Shown: positions 51,830 through 63,762 of the stretch, piece after piece
How positions within the stretch are numbered: position 1 is the stretch's first letter
Layout: every line of letters begins with the position of its first letter
Made by a program: the position numbers and the translations under genes
Source of the DNA: Aspergillus flavus
Taxonomy: Eukaryota; Ascomycota; Eurotiomycetes; Eurotiales; Aspergillaceae
Length of the DNA stretch: 64,000 nucleotides
Reading direction: 5' to 3'
Assembly (NCBI RefSeq): GCF_009017415.1
Contig: NC_092408.1
Coordinates: 496,001-560,000 of the forward strand
The notes under the pieces: model-generated
Told to the model about the DNA's origin: nothing
Seen by the model: only the letters and a program-made list of their open reading frames with translations
The model's database searches: none

Positions 51830-53369
51830 CTAGAATCTATTGTATCGTTAGTATTGGACACAATGGTAGTGAGATGAGATAAGGCTGGAGGGTTGACAAA
51901 GAACGCACCGAATTTCGTAACTTCCTGCTCGAGTCATATACCGTACCCACTTCACACTGCTATAGTTGCTCTTCTCAAAGACCTTGAGATACCGGACCAA
52001 CAGTCCGCTACTCGTGAACATGAGAAGGCTGAACGAGAGACTGAGCGGCGGCCGGCTCCAAGCCTTCTGATGTGTCATGCTGGTGAGCGTTGCCTCGGCC
52101 GTGAGCACGTACTCGCTTCCACCAGAGAAACGGGCGATCTTCCAGACAATGTTGTTGTGTTCGGGTTCGTATTTGGCGCGGCCTTGACTGGTGCGTTCGG
52201 TGGTTTTGGCTGTGTTGAGCGGCGTCGGGATGCGAATGACGACGTTCGTCGCGAAGAGTTTCGAGCTATAGTTCGCCTTGATGGCGACGCTGTATTCGAC
52301 CTTCGTCGTACCCACTTCCCTCACGATGGGATGCACCTTGAACGGGAGGTTTACGTTCTCCGTCGCGCGGTATCGCATGAGCTCGAACTCGCCGTCCGGC
52401 GGAACGAACGAGATGATGCGGTCTGCGTCGAACCGGCCCAGTTTCACGCACTGGTGGAATTGACAGTCCTCAAGTGTGACGGAGCCCGCCGCGGCGCGAG
52501 TTCCCTTCGTTGTCATGCCCCGTTGACCGGACTCTGAGCCACCAGCCGCATCAGTGTCGAGCAGTAGGCGATCGTTGAGGCCGAACTTGCACTCCGGTGT
52601 GCCGGAGAGGTAGGCGCGCATGACGATCTGGCCGTTGACGTCGGCGCGGAGTACGGTGCCAGTCGCGGACATTAAAAGATTGACATCTTCGATCACGTCA
52701 ACAAAGGCCTCGTTCTTGCGGTATTTGATATCGGAGCGGCGCCAGGAGAGCGCGCCGGTGGCTTGCATGGTGATGCGGCTTGAGTCGGTGGGGTTGTTGA
52801 CGATGGCGGATTTGACTCCCTCCGTCGTGATGTACATCTTCAGAGTGTCTGTTTCCGTGTTTTGGGGGTATCCGAAGTCGAGGATCTCTGGATCATATCT
52901 GTTAGCTCTCTGCCCTCACTGTCTGTCTGCTCTCCTTTTCCTTGAGTCCTTGCTCCCATGTCACCTTCGCCCCACCACCCGCATGCACAGCTATACCATA
53001 GCTCACAAGAAAACAATGTGAAAAGAACTCACCATCCAGCAGCTCATAAACCAAAACGAAATTATTCTTAACCGCCTCCTCGTCGAATTTCCCAAAGTAG
53101 CTCTTCCCCAGCATCACCAACCGATACAAAAACTCGAACACGAGAGCCGCATTGGCGTTGCTCTTGGTCACCGCTACCAGATAGATATTTTCGTGCTTCA
53201 CATGGCTGAACGTCGTGGATCCTAGCGTGAGAATGGGCGAGCGAACTTGCGGGTTGGAGATGACTTGGATGCGGAAGATGTCGGCCAACCGGGGGCGGCA
53301 GTCATTGCGGAAGGCACGGAAGATGAGGTTTTCGCCTTTTTGGTTGAAAATTAGGATACCGGAGAGCAT
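51830..53369 (-). CDS. apm4: AP-2 clathrin adaptor mu subunit
   Basis: Three exons: 53369-53033, 52887-51909, 51836-51830, with introns of 145 and 72 nt, giving 440 aa, normal for the family. Residues 1-140 form the longin-like N-terminal domain (MLSGILIFNQKGENLIFRAF, TTFSHVKHENIYLVAV, GKFDEEAVKNNFVLVYELLD). The mu homology domain follows (RYRKNE-type start with RSDIKYRKNEAFVDV, then EFELMRYR, VEYSVAIKANY) and ends in KWVRYMTRAGSYEIRF. It binds YxxPhi cargo signals in plasma-membrane endocytosis. The last exon is only 7 nt: a perfect TACTAAC branch site (51847-51853) and ATAG acceptor precede it, and it supplies the end of Arg, Phe and the stop. Without this splice the protein would gain an unrelated tail. 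Confidence 0.93.
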
Positions 53370-54044
53370 TGTGGAGGGGTGAGAGGGGAGGAGGGAGGAG
53401 AGGAGGGTAAAGGGGGAGTGTTAGGGAGGTTGCGAAAAGTTCGGGGGGTGGAAAGTTGGGTTTAGAGATCGGCGTCGAGTGGAAGTAAGCTTCTGGACTG
53501 AGAGACGTGGGGAATCGTTTTAGCTGCGGTCCCTGTTTTAAATATACCCCCGTCCACCAAATAATAAGAATCTCAACCATAGCTTTTATGCCACTCATGC
53601 ACTTATTCACTCAATGATGATTGCATTAATTTTTTTTCATAGGCACTATTGTTTTCCTAGCCTGTTCCTGGCCTTCAGAGCCCTCTTGTTATGCACAACC
53701 GGCATATATGACATACACCGAACGAAGCGAACTATAGACACAGACTGTATACAGAATATAAACAGAGATTCCCATCCCATAACGGGCGAAGACCAAAAGG
53801 GTTTGTGGCAAATTCAGAGACATGGTATCAACGATCTGAAATCAAGGACGTGGATATCGTCAAATCGAAAAGATGTAAGGGTAATCAAGAAAAACATCCC
53901 AAGTCGCTAGAATCGTGCAGCTGCAGGTCGCAGCAAAGAAAGCAAAAATTAAAAAAGGGGTTAAAATCAAGAAATACAGTAAAAGAAGAAGAAAATAAAA
54001 AGGACTTCAAAGCATCAAGTCCTAAACCATCCCACCTTTTAGAC
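53370..54044. other. AP-2 mu upstream region and erf4 3' flank
   Basis: 675 bp between same-strand genes. It contains the AP-2 mu promoter, with a pyrimidine-rich (on the minus strand) leader at 53375-53420, and no other gene. Confidence 0.4.
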
Positions 54045-55498
54045 TTAGACCACACCACTGCTCGGTCGAGTCCCGGGCAGTGATGGCCCACGCTCACTGG
54101 GAATGATGCCAACCTTGGGGTCGGGAATCTGTATGTCCAACGACATGTAAGCCGTCCGTCGAAGGCTCCAGATATATACCCCGTCCTTTGCGCCGACCTC
54201 ACGGTTCCAATTGTCCACCCAGTCTTCTATTTGCTTGAGCTGGCTTTTGACTCCCGTGGCCCCTATATCCTCCCAGATCCAGCCAGTCAGCAACGCCAGT
54301 GCTCCATCTATCCAGTTTCGAAGGCTGAATGGATCGAATGCCTTCACAAGCTTGTCATTGACCGTAGCAATAATCCTGCGGAATTCCTGCTCAGGCAGTA
54401 ACGGATCGAGAATCTCCGGATACAGGTTGGAAAACGTCGGGGCCAGATCTCCCCTAACCATCCAGTCTCGCCGAATCCGAATAATGCGTGTCGTATGGTA
54501 CTCCTGGGATCTCACTGATACATGCGGGTTAATATGAGGGTAACACGGATGGGCTGGTCCCCAAGCTAACTCCTCTGCCACATCGTTTTCGCCACCAGGA
54601 TGTTGCCCTGTATGTGACGGTATCGAAGCAATCTGTGCTTGCGACCGCAGAGAGGCCTGTGATTGAATATGTCGGGGGCGCTCGTCGAGGGGGTTCGATC
54701 GGTCGACCACGGGGTCTTGACTCAGATGTGCCCGGTCGGGCGGACGAATACTTTGTGCCTCCGGACTCCCATGATTTCCCGCCGATTCTGGCATTTCCTG
54801 TAACGGCCAATCTTCGTTGAAGGTACCACTGCGCCTTTGCGCTCGAGGCACTGCGATGCTGGAGCGCCCACTATCGGTCTCGCCCTGGCTGCGCTCCACC
54901 ACTAGACTGTTCGGGGATGGGGTGAGTCGGTTGCGACGTTGCTCGGGAATCGACAGGAGAGGGTATGCGTCGCGGTGCGTCTCGAGACAGAGATTCTCTT
55001 CGGAGCCCTGGAAGGGATGAGGGACGGTGATCGGCGTAATTCGCGGGACGTAGTTGACAGGGTTCGCGAGTCGAACCGAGGGCGGCCGTAAGATGGAGGA
55101 GGGAGTCCAGAAACCCTTGTGTCGCGGTATGGATCGGGAGGAGCTCGTTGGTCTGGAATGATAGGCCGATGACGATGCACGCTGGTGGGACTCCCACGAA
55201 CGGCGCGGGCTTCGATGGCCACGCGGGGGCAGGGAAGACTCTTCAGCCTCGGGCGGGGATATAAGAGGAGTATCCCGAGCCGCGAAAGACGCCGTTTCCG
55301 ACACGGGCGACGAGTCGAGAATATATGAGAGACCAGAAGGAGGAGGAGACACGGTGACAGGAAGGGCCGTCGTGGTGAAGATTGCAGAGAGAAGAAAAGC
55401 AACACCGAATTGATGAGCAGACGAGGAGGGATGCTGATTGGCGGGCGAGAGGCAGAAAGGGGCAAGGCAAGGGTCACGACTCGGTCAAAGCGCGACAT
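54045..55498 (-). CDS. erf4: Erf4-type palmitoyltransferase accessory subunit
   Basis: The conserved C-terminal half (WGPAHPCYPHINPHV, RIRRDWMVRGDLAPTFSN, then FDPFSLRNWIDGALALLTGW) identifies the Golgin-A7/ERF4 domain. Erf4 partners the DHHC enzyme Erf2, which palmitoylates Ras at the endomembranes. The N-terminal 250 residues are disordered and Ser/Pro/Arg-rich. The main frame, 54045-55433, has no ATG upstream of the conserved region except internal ones, and a TGA closes it above about 55475. The most economical model splices 55498-55481 (MSRFDR) over a 47-nt GTCGTG...CAG intron to 55433, which restores frame and gives 468 aa. The branch site is weak. Alternatives are a GTG start at 55352, a downstream ATG or a sequence error. 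Family assignment is firm; the 5' end is not. Confidence 0.8.
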
Positions 55499-56759
55499 TA
55501 GTCGCTGTGATGTAAAAAAATAAGTATTGCCCTCAATATGAACTTCTAGGAAAATGAAGAATTCTATGAGAGCGACAATGGTAAGTGAAATCTGGAACTC
55601 TTTATCGTATGTTCAATCCGTGATGTTTTTCACTTCAATAGTTCTTTTCGTCGGATCTTTCGGCGGATGGGTCAATATGAGCCCATTTCCTATTTGGACC
55701 CAAAAACAAGACGAGGACAGTCAATATGAGCTGGACAAAGCAAGAGCAAGTCAATGGACGAGAAGTAAACCGAACGGCAGATGTGACGGGATCTCAATCT
55801 TCTAATCCTAATAAATAAATAACCCTCCTCCTCATCCTGGTGCATAACACCCCCCTGACGAAACAATAAATGGATCAATAGCCCAACCGGAAAGTAAGGC
55901 TTTTAAGCCTTTGCGTCATTCACGAATCCTCTCCCTTAGGGCATTTCTATCACGGGAGGAAACCAGGCAGCGGGCATTCAAAACACCAACGAGAACAGTA
56001 AACAAAAGAAGAAAAAGATCCCCACTGAAAGAGAGGAAGGGCAAAAAAAAAAAAGCAAAAAAATAAAAGAAAAAGAAAATTCTAAGACAGTTAACCGACC
56101 TGCATCATATGTCATATAGCATTATGTGTAACACTCCGACCATGATTAAGACGCCTCTTATGCAGTCATTTCCAGGATGGATACATCTAAAAGCTACTGT
56201 AGGGCAGCATTCCCGTACCCTACAACCCGTAGCCTTAGGTTTGCCCATCAATCAACCTGAAGCAATTACGACGTTGCTCTCTTTGTCCATCTGGGAAAGC
56301 TTGGACTCCCCCAAGACCGAGACCCCTGGCGTTGTTTGCTGCTAATTATAATGGTGGAACCTAAACCGTCTTCTTGGCCGCTCCTTCATTAGTCGCCGTT
56401 TAGCCCGTGGTCGTGTAGCTGAACAACCTGGACCGACCCGTAAGTTAGGGCACCAACTTTCAATAGTACCGCTTAGTGAGAGACCCTTTCTCCCGAAGTA
56501 GATCAGATTCGACTACCACCGAGGTGAATATTCTATATATACTGAAGCAAACGGTCTAGTTCTCAAGATTACTAAATATTAATCCATTTTAAGTACGTAC
56601 TGTGGTTTCTAGTCACTCATGGACCCATCTATATAACACTCATTAAGATTCGTTTTGAACACCGTCCCGCGGAACTCCGAAACGCGTACAGACATGATGA
56701 AATCATCAAAAAAGACGTGAAACCCTCACCGCTGCAAGCCCAACCGAAGCCCGGACGAG
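55499..56759. other. Intergenic between erf4 and the DUF4203 gene
   Basis: 1.26 kb on the upstream side of erf4 and the 3' side of the next minus-strand gene. It has an A-rich run at 56045-56085 and no credible coding region. Confidence 0.4.
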
Positions 56760-59700
56760 TTACTTGCCATTTACATTTCGATTGGCCATGGCTTGCATCC
56801 GTCGCAAGGCTTCTCGATGCAAGTCTGTCATGTCTCCTCGCTGCATGCCTTCCGCAATAGCATTTTCAACTTTGACTGACGAGGCTCTTCCCCGCAGCTT
56901 CCTGGAAGAGGTTGGATTCCGTTCACCCGTCCCTTGGCTAGTCATCGGAGGCTTCTGGGCTGCCCGACTTCGCCTGTCATGTACATTTTCTCGTACAGAT
57001 TCCCGCCATGCCGCCAAGGAACTTGGGGTGTTAAGTGGGCTTGGTGTACTCCTTCTCGTGGGAGCTTGGCTTACAGTAGACTGCACAGCCATCTGCTGAT
57101 GTAGCATTGTGCGACGTCGGGATAGAGGCATGTCGTCTGCTTCTTCAGGAATGGGGAAAGTTGATTGTCGGGGCGAAACCTCGGCTCCTTGGGCGAACCT
57201 CGAGGGCCAGGGGTTAGCACTGAGCGAGATAGACGACAACCTGTTTCGCATCATGCCCTCGCGCACTGCGATGAGAGGGGGCGGCCCTTTCCACTGAGGT
57301 CTAGCAACCTCGACCTCTTCACGCTGCTGTACCCCTGGATCGACTGTAGGAGGTACAGCGTCGTACATATTGACAGCATCAGGAACTCCCTGAACTGGTT
57401 GGCCTTGGGTTTCTGGACGCGCAGCATGAGCAATTTTAGTTTCCGGGAAGACTGCTGGACCGGAAGCTGCTCTCTTATGCGTTCGAGAGCTGATCTGCAA
57501 CTGAGAGTCATTGGCCATCTGGCTAGTTTCATTTATAACCGGCGGCTCGACGATAGAGACACGCCTCTCGACAGCTGGCGGTGGCTGCGCATTCAAAGGT
57601 GTTTGCAGTAGTTCTTCTACTTTGACAGGTGCAGCGGCCTCTTTAACTTCATCAGGGACTTCGTGTTCCTCTTCGGCTGGCTCGATCGGTTCAGGTTCGG
57701 GAGCTTCCGCATCGTCCAAATGCTTAGCCCACTCGTTCGTTCGATAGGATTGTACTACCCTTGATGTTCGTTGTGGAAGTCGTTTTACAGTTTCTATATC
57801 CAGCCGCGGGGGTGATTCTTTCCTAGGCTTGGTCTTGGTTTCAGATCCTGACTTCGAAGATCTCTGCTTGACAGGGGCAGGTTTCTTAGTTTTTGGAGAG
57901 GATCCCTTGGACGAAGACCCCCTTGATTGGCTGACTTCGACTGGCTTTTCAACTTGATCGTCTGGAACCGAGCCATTCACATTGGACCCAACGACCTGTG
58001 GCTTGCCATCGTTCTGGTCTGCTGACCCTGTTGTTTCGGCTGTTACTCCAGTTTCTTGAGGCATTTCTGTGGACTGCTCGCCACGTTTTGGCTCGGGCAT
58101 CTCCTTCTCCTGGGCCGATGATAGTGATGGGCGGCGCTCGCTAGCTCTTTCTTTTGTTGGGGCACTCTCTTGCTTCTCCTCCCTCTCTCGTTCCACTTCA
58201 CCGAACTTTTGCTCGTCCACCCCCCGCGAATAGACGCTAGGCGCCCCGACGCTTTTTTCAACCTCTTTCTCAGACCTGGATGTCTCCTTACCATTAGCTT
58301 CCTGTATAGCAGAGGGGTCAGGGGCATCTTCCGGATTAGATGCAGGCCCATCTTCTTCTTCCACATTATTTCCCTCCACATTGCTGTGACTATCAGAGGC
58401 GGAGGTAGAGCTCCCGTCTATGGTGTCTTGCACAGATGAACCATCGCAGGAGACCAGTGCTTCTTGTGATTGAGACATAAGCCTTGCGCTATTTTTCGCA
58501 GATAACTTGTCCAACAAGTCTCTGCCGGAAAGCCGCTTGGATCTTATTGTTCCGGCTTCGGATCCAACGATAGCTGTCATATCTGAACTGTTGTCATCTT
58601 TGATGTTGGCTGCAGCTGCCCCATCGAACACCTTGAGCGGGACCTTTCCCCTGGCGGTAGAGGAGTCTTGGTCTTCTGTATCGACTCCCACCGTGGAATC
58701 TTCTAGTTGTCGACTCTGAGAATCTCCACTGTCCTCACTCGCGTGTGAAGCAGCATAAGCAGATTCACCATTCGCTCGCCTCTCTAAGCAATCAGAGCAA
58801 CGATAGGACTCCTGAGTAGAGCTTGCAACACTTGACGTGTCAAGTGTACCGCCTTTCTCCACTTCAACGGCGTGATCTGCAGGACATCCGTTCTTCGAAT
58901 TGTCTGCAAGTTCTGGAATACCGGAATCGGGATTGCCATGCCTGGCCTCCCACTCTAACCGCTCTTCCATATTCTTCTCTTCAAACCTTCGCCCGATCTC
59001 GAGCTCCGCCTCCTCATTTTCTTTCAGCTCTTTTTCGCGAACCTCATTCTCTTTCTGCCTTCTCTGTCGGATTACTTTCCATAACCTGAGTTGTGAGATC
59101 ACACCTAGGACGGCAATAATGACTGTAGCGGCAAGCTCAACTTTAATATTACGAGTCACAGGGTAGGTACTTGTACCCAAAGGAAAGATGTCGTCATTCA
59201 GAGCTAGAATTCGGTCAGAGGAATGATCGTGGGACTACTATGAGTCAAAGATAGGACTTACCCCAAATGTAAAGCCAGAACTCCTTCCAACCGGCGCGAC
59301 TAAAGCAGTCGATCCCTAATGCAACAGCTGTACCTCCAGAAATACCAGTCGACACCATGAGTCCATAGGGTCTGGTGTAGTGGCTAAATGACAGGGCGTA
59401 AAATGCGACTGAGATAGCGCCGATGAACCCGCTTTTGGAATCCGTCTGTGTGAGAAGGCCGCCTGGCTTAAGGGAGAGAAGCCACATGCTGCTGCAGAAT
59501 CCGCCTAGAAGACAGCCAAGCCCCTCTGTTAATTCCTTAAATACAAGCGATAGCGCCCCGAAAGTCACTCCTGTAAAGAAAATGGCGACGAGGTAGGCGC
59601 CCTGAATCGCGACACGCACGGGGGGATTCATGACGTAGACGATGAGAACCTGCAAGGGCGAAGTTGGTTAGAATGGATGCACGCTTAGAGACAGGAAGCG

Positions 59701-60276
59701 AAGCTCACAGTTACTCCAATAGCAGCTAAGAAAGTGGTTGATAGGAAGACTTGGATCCTGAGCCTCGTAAGCTATATCTACCATTTGTTATCAAGACATC
59801 AAATCTTACCATAGATTCCGTATTCCTATTATTGCGAGGACTGCGCCGGCGACGATGAGAAGGAAACCACCGATCCCCAACGCAGGTGTGATCGTAGGTT
59901 GCAAGGGGAGAGAACCAGGTGCGATTGGATTCGTTTCATCTGTTGAAATCAGTATTAAGAAGCAAGTATAGATTGGGCCTTTTCACTCACTGCCGGTTGG
60001 GACTGGCGTAGCCAGAGTCGCTGTAGCCGTAGTAGCCGAGGTGGTTGTATTCGACGCTGAGGTGGAATTGGCTGTAGCTGTCGCATGGCTTGTTGCGCTC
60101 GCGGTCGTTGCAGTGGTTGCATCTGCTGTTGTTGCAGTGCCTTGGTCTGTTGCCCTAGCTTCTATGATGGCGATGCGTCCATACTTATTGCCCTCATTAT
60201 GAGGTATCCGTACCGCAAGCACGAATAGACACGGCACAAGATACGCGAGAAGCGCAAGCAAAGGAAGCAGCCGCAT
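56760..60276 (-). CDS. DUF4203 (TM7S3/TM198-like) membrane protein with long cytosolic tail
   Basis: Five exons: 60276-59991, 59939-59810, 59757-59709, 59649-59262, 59203-56760, with introns of 51, 52, 59 and 58 nt, giving 1098 aa. A signal peptide (MRLLPLLALLAYLVPCLFVLA) is followed by a Thr/Ala/Ser-rich, probably O-glycosylated ectodomain (40-95). About seven hydrophobic helices lie between 115 and 325 (GIGGFLLIVAGAVLAIIGI, VLIVYVMNP, AYLVAIFFTGVTFGAL and others), as in the TM7S3/TM198-like (DUF4203) family. After the last helix comes a Lys/Glu-rich coiled coil (RQRRQKENEVREKELKENEE) and roughly 700 disordered acidic/Ser-rich residues ending in a conserved-looking helix (EALRRMQAMANRN). The function of fungal members is unknown. 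A surface or endomembrane sensor is speculation. Confidence 0.85.
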
Positions 60277-62449
60277 CTTGCGAAGGGAAATTCGTGTATT
60301 CAGAGTCTCGGCGCAACATCAACGGAGTCAAGAGTAGCCTGCCCTGAAACCAGTCCCGGGTCTCAAAAATCTGCAGAAAGTCTCGTCGCAATTTCTACTC
60401 ACACATTATTTCATGTACATCGGACGGTCAAGTATGAGCAGCGAGTTTTAACTATTGAGAAGGAATGGAAACACGCAATAGAGAACAGGGAACGTGGTTA
60501 GGGTAGTAGAAGAACAGGCAGGTCTTGTGGGCCCTGGTCGGTTTGTCTCCACTATGTATATTCTATCGTATGCATGTAGTATGGATGCATGAAAACCGAA
60601 AAGGACCTCTTAGATCCTGGTACCCGGGAACTCCGTAGCCCGTAGGTAGCGATGTTAGCGCACATAAGTAAAGGTCCAAGCAAGCCATATTACGAAATAG
60701 ACCAAACGGATGAACGGCGCAGGACGGCCCACTCATCAAAAGCAAAAAAGATAGCAGTTACGTGCGTGGAAAATTGAGTTATCTAATAGGGATCGGCAAT
60801 TGAGTTCGCGATGGCGACGACAGCTGAACGACTATATCGGATTAGGGATAAGCTCGCAGACCGTGGGCACCACCCAAGGAACTAAACTAAAGAGACTTCA
60901 GGGAGATCCACGATGGCGTCCGATAGACCGGACTAAAATCTGTAAGGAGAATTATCGCGTCGAAAGGCTGAATGTTGATCGGAATATTGTTCAGTGCTCT
61001 TTGAGATGAGCATTAGCAATAGCATAGTGTCGGGGGAGCGTTGAAAATCACACGCACAGGCTAAGCCAATTTGCAATCAGACGGAATCGCAGTCTGACGT
61101 GGCACGTTCATCCCGAGCTGACATCCATGATTCAGCGAAAACGATATAGGATTGAGTAAAAGAGTAGTAGTGTACTCTCGTGAAGGCCTCGCCAGCTATG
61201 GCCTCTAGTCGTGCTTACTAGTTCGCTAAGTGTTGACTAAGTTGTCGTAGACCTTCCAAGTTTCGGGGCCGTCATTGCGCTAGCAGCACTAGCAACCCTC
61301 ACAATGAGTTTAGGGCGTGTGATCGGCTGCAGGAGGCGATAGGTCTAATTTCTCCCGCGAACTTCTCTTCGGCCTATCATCCTCCACGATCAAAACACAA
61401 TGGCCTTGATCACAAGGCACCGCTCGCTCAATGGAGGACGGAAGCCACACTAATTTCCGAGCTAGAGTCCTTCTCCAGGAACCATGCTCATCTTCGGGTC
61501 AGAGATCTGGTTATACACAACTTACTTTAGGCAGATGCATACTTAGTCAGGAGTAAGACCCAGGATATGTGGTCGCTTAGTTAACCGAACACCGGTTCCT
61601 CCGGCATGGCGGGCCCCTCAGCATGCTCTCGTTTCTGTCAATCCAACCCATGAAGTCGGAAATTTATTTCAGAACCTGCTAGTCGCAATCCCCCAAAGCA
61701 TCTTTTCAATAATGGGATGCACGGTCGCAATGCGGTGAACATATCACGACAAGAGTAAAAATGAAAAAATGACCTGGAGACCACTCTTCCAAGGTTTGAG
61801 TTAAAAAGACGAGAGCTTACTGTCACGGTCAATGCCAGAAATTGATATCTCACACGTCATTAATGCATGAACACCAATGAATCCTTGACCGCACAGTTAA
61901 CGATGCGATCAGTAGCATATTTTCTGTGGTAAAAAAGTTTATTGTGGTTGATATATGCATGCATGTCCCGAGAGTCATGGCGAAAATGGCAACTGTCAGC
62001 TCACTCCAGGGTTTCCCACGAGCGAATGGGAGGTAAAGGTGTATCTCGGTCACCAATCTCTGTATTACAGAGTGTCATGGTATCACTTTTATCTAGTTTC
62101 TCTTTCAAGTCGAAGATGGTCGTTTCTTGGGTGGGTGAGAAACGGAGAGGCATCCCATGAATAAGTACAAGAAGACATCCATGAACATAGCACGAAGTAG
62201 AGGAGGAAGTAGTTAAGGTAAATAGACGATGGAAGGATGGAACCCAAGGGCTCACCCAATGATCGCCCATAATCATCACGTGAGACTCCACAGGGCATTC
62301 CAAATCGCGCAGGCAAAGCAACGTAATGACAGTTAAACCTCTGGGAGAAGCAGTTGACATTTGACTTCCATTTTTTAAATTCTTGACTCTCACCGACCCT
62401 TATCCCTAATACTTGCTCAAAGGCTAAGATTCCGAACACCAGCCATACC
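60277..62449. promoter_or_regulatory. Divergent region between the DUF4203 gene and the SSB gene
   Basis: 2.2 kb without a plausible gene. Proximal to the SSB gene is a TCACGTGA palindrome (62276-62283). Confidence 0.45.
62276..62283. promoter_or_regulatory. TCACGTGA palindrome upstream of the SSB gene
   Basis: The context ATCACGTGAG matches the yeast Cbf1 consensus RTCACRTG, 167 bp before the start codon. The window also encodes a Cbf1-type protein, so regulation in trans is possible but untested. Confidence 0.45.
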
Positions 62450-63086
62450 ATGTCTGCCTTCGCCTCATCCCTGCGCCCAATGATGCGCACCGCCACCGGC
62501 GGAGCTCTCTCCGCGCGTTCCTTCAGCTCCTCCTCATCGCGCTCAGTAGCTCGTATGATCATCACCGGCCGTCTGGCGGCCGCTCCGGAGCTGCAGGCCA
62601 CCTCATCCGGTCAAGATGTTATCAGATACACCGTTGCTACCTCGACCGGGGCGCGCGAAAACCGACAGACAAGCTGGTTTAAGGTCGCAAGCTTCGACCA
62701 GGGTGCTCAGCGCGATTACGTGCTTGGTTTGCAGAAGGGGTAAGTATCGACCTTATTCTCTCATGCCGCGCATATCGATTTATATTTGGGTGCTGTTATA
62801 TGTTTGAGTGCAATGCATGCCCAGGAAAGGTGTGAAGGTGTGGTGCTAACTTTGATATGTTTTTCTCACTCGCTAGAACCCTTGTTTACCTCGAAGGAAG
62901 CGCCAGCCTGCGGGACTGGGAAGATTCTGAGGGCAAGAAGCAGACCACCCTGAACATTGTTCAACGTAAGATTACCGCGGAAGACGAACTCAATGTGTCG
63001 GATTACGCTAACCTCCGAGTTACTATTCAGGGAACCTCGAGGTCCTCAAGCGCCCGCACAACTCTAACGAAACTGAGTCTGCCTAA
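62450..63086 (+). CDS. rim1: Mitochondrial single-stranded DNA-binding protein (Rim1-type)
   Basis: Three exons: 62450-62739, 62877-62965, 63031-63086, with introns of 137 and 65 nt, giving 144 aa (yeast Rim1 has 135). The N terminus (MSAFASSLRPMMRTATGG, Arg/Ser-rich, no acidic residues) is a mitochondrial presequence. The OB fold follows: MIITGRLAAAPEL, VIRYTVATS, TSWFKVASFDQGAQ, LVYLEGSASLRDWED and TTLNIVQRNLEVLKRP. The second intron was placed because reading through it gives an unrelated tail, whereas splicing joins IVQ to RNLEVLKRP, the family's last strand; a GCTAAC branch site lies before the acceptor. The protein coats single-stranded mitochondrial DNA during replication. Confidence 0.93.
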
Positions 63087-63762
63087 GCTTCGTCCGCCGA
63101 ACAAAAGCCTGCACAAGGAGAAATACATATTAGCTTGATGGGCGGGTATCCAGAGATTAGAGGCTTTCTGTGATCCCTTGTAGGTTTTATCGGTGAACGT
63201 GAATTGGCCATTATGTGTTCTAATTGTATTTTGGATCATACGGCTTCTGTATTGTAGTTGTTGTACAAGTATACCCTTGAATACTAGCGCTCTTTTAGCA
63301 TACTGCTTCGTGGCTCTCATGGGACAAGCTTAAAATGAATCTGACGCGTCCGATGCGTTGATCGACCTGCTTAATGGTGTGCATGCTAGTCATGCTACTT
63401 ATTACCTGTAGCATATCACATACCAGATCAGTTTATTAATTCATAAAGAGTTTCGGTTACATCTTGGATGGTGATTAGATCTAGCATGCTGAGATATCTA
63501 ACTATTGGAGAACAGAAGCAATAGACTCATCGCTGACCTAACAACCGGCTTCTCCGTTGGAGGTCATACGTTAAGGACTTAATGCAACATCAGCCACACA
63601 TCGGACGGGAAGAAAAAGTAAGGCAACTAGAATAGAACGTGAAGCACTCCCAATAAACGAGCTGGTACGAAAAGTAAGAGACCCTTAGAATCCCGGGGTG
63701 CAGGTACATCACCTGGATGGGTCAGTTAGGTAAACGACCTGTCTCAGGAACATTGCACTACC
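63087..63762. other. Convergent 3' flanks
   Basis: 676 bp between the SSB stop codon and the stop codon of the right-edge gene. No feature recognised. Confidence 0.35.

Noticed and set aside
51893..52537. 214-codon plus-strand open frame
   Set aside because: Antisense to the highly conserved mu homology domain of AP-2 mu; no protein features of its own.
54902..55498. 198-codon minus-strand open frame overlapping erf4
   Set aside because: Past its first few codons it is an alternative frame of the erf4 Ser/Pro/Arg-rich region. Only its ATG and first codons may be used, as a short first exon.
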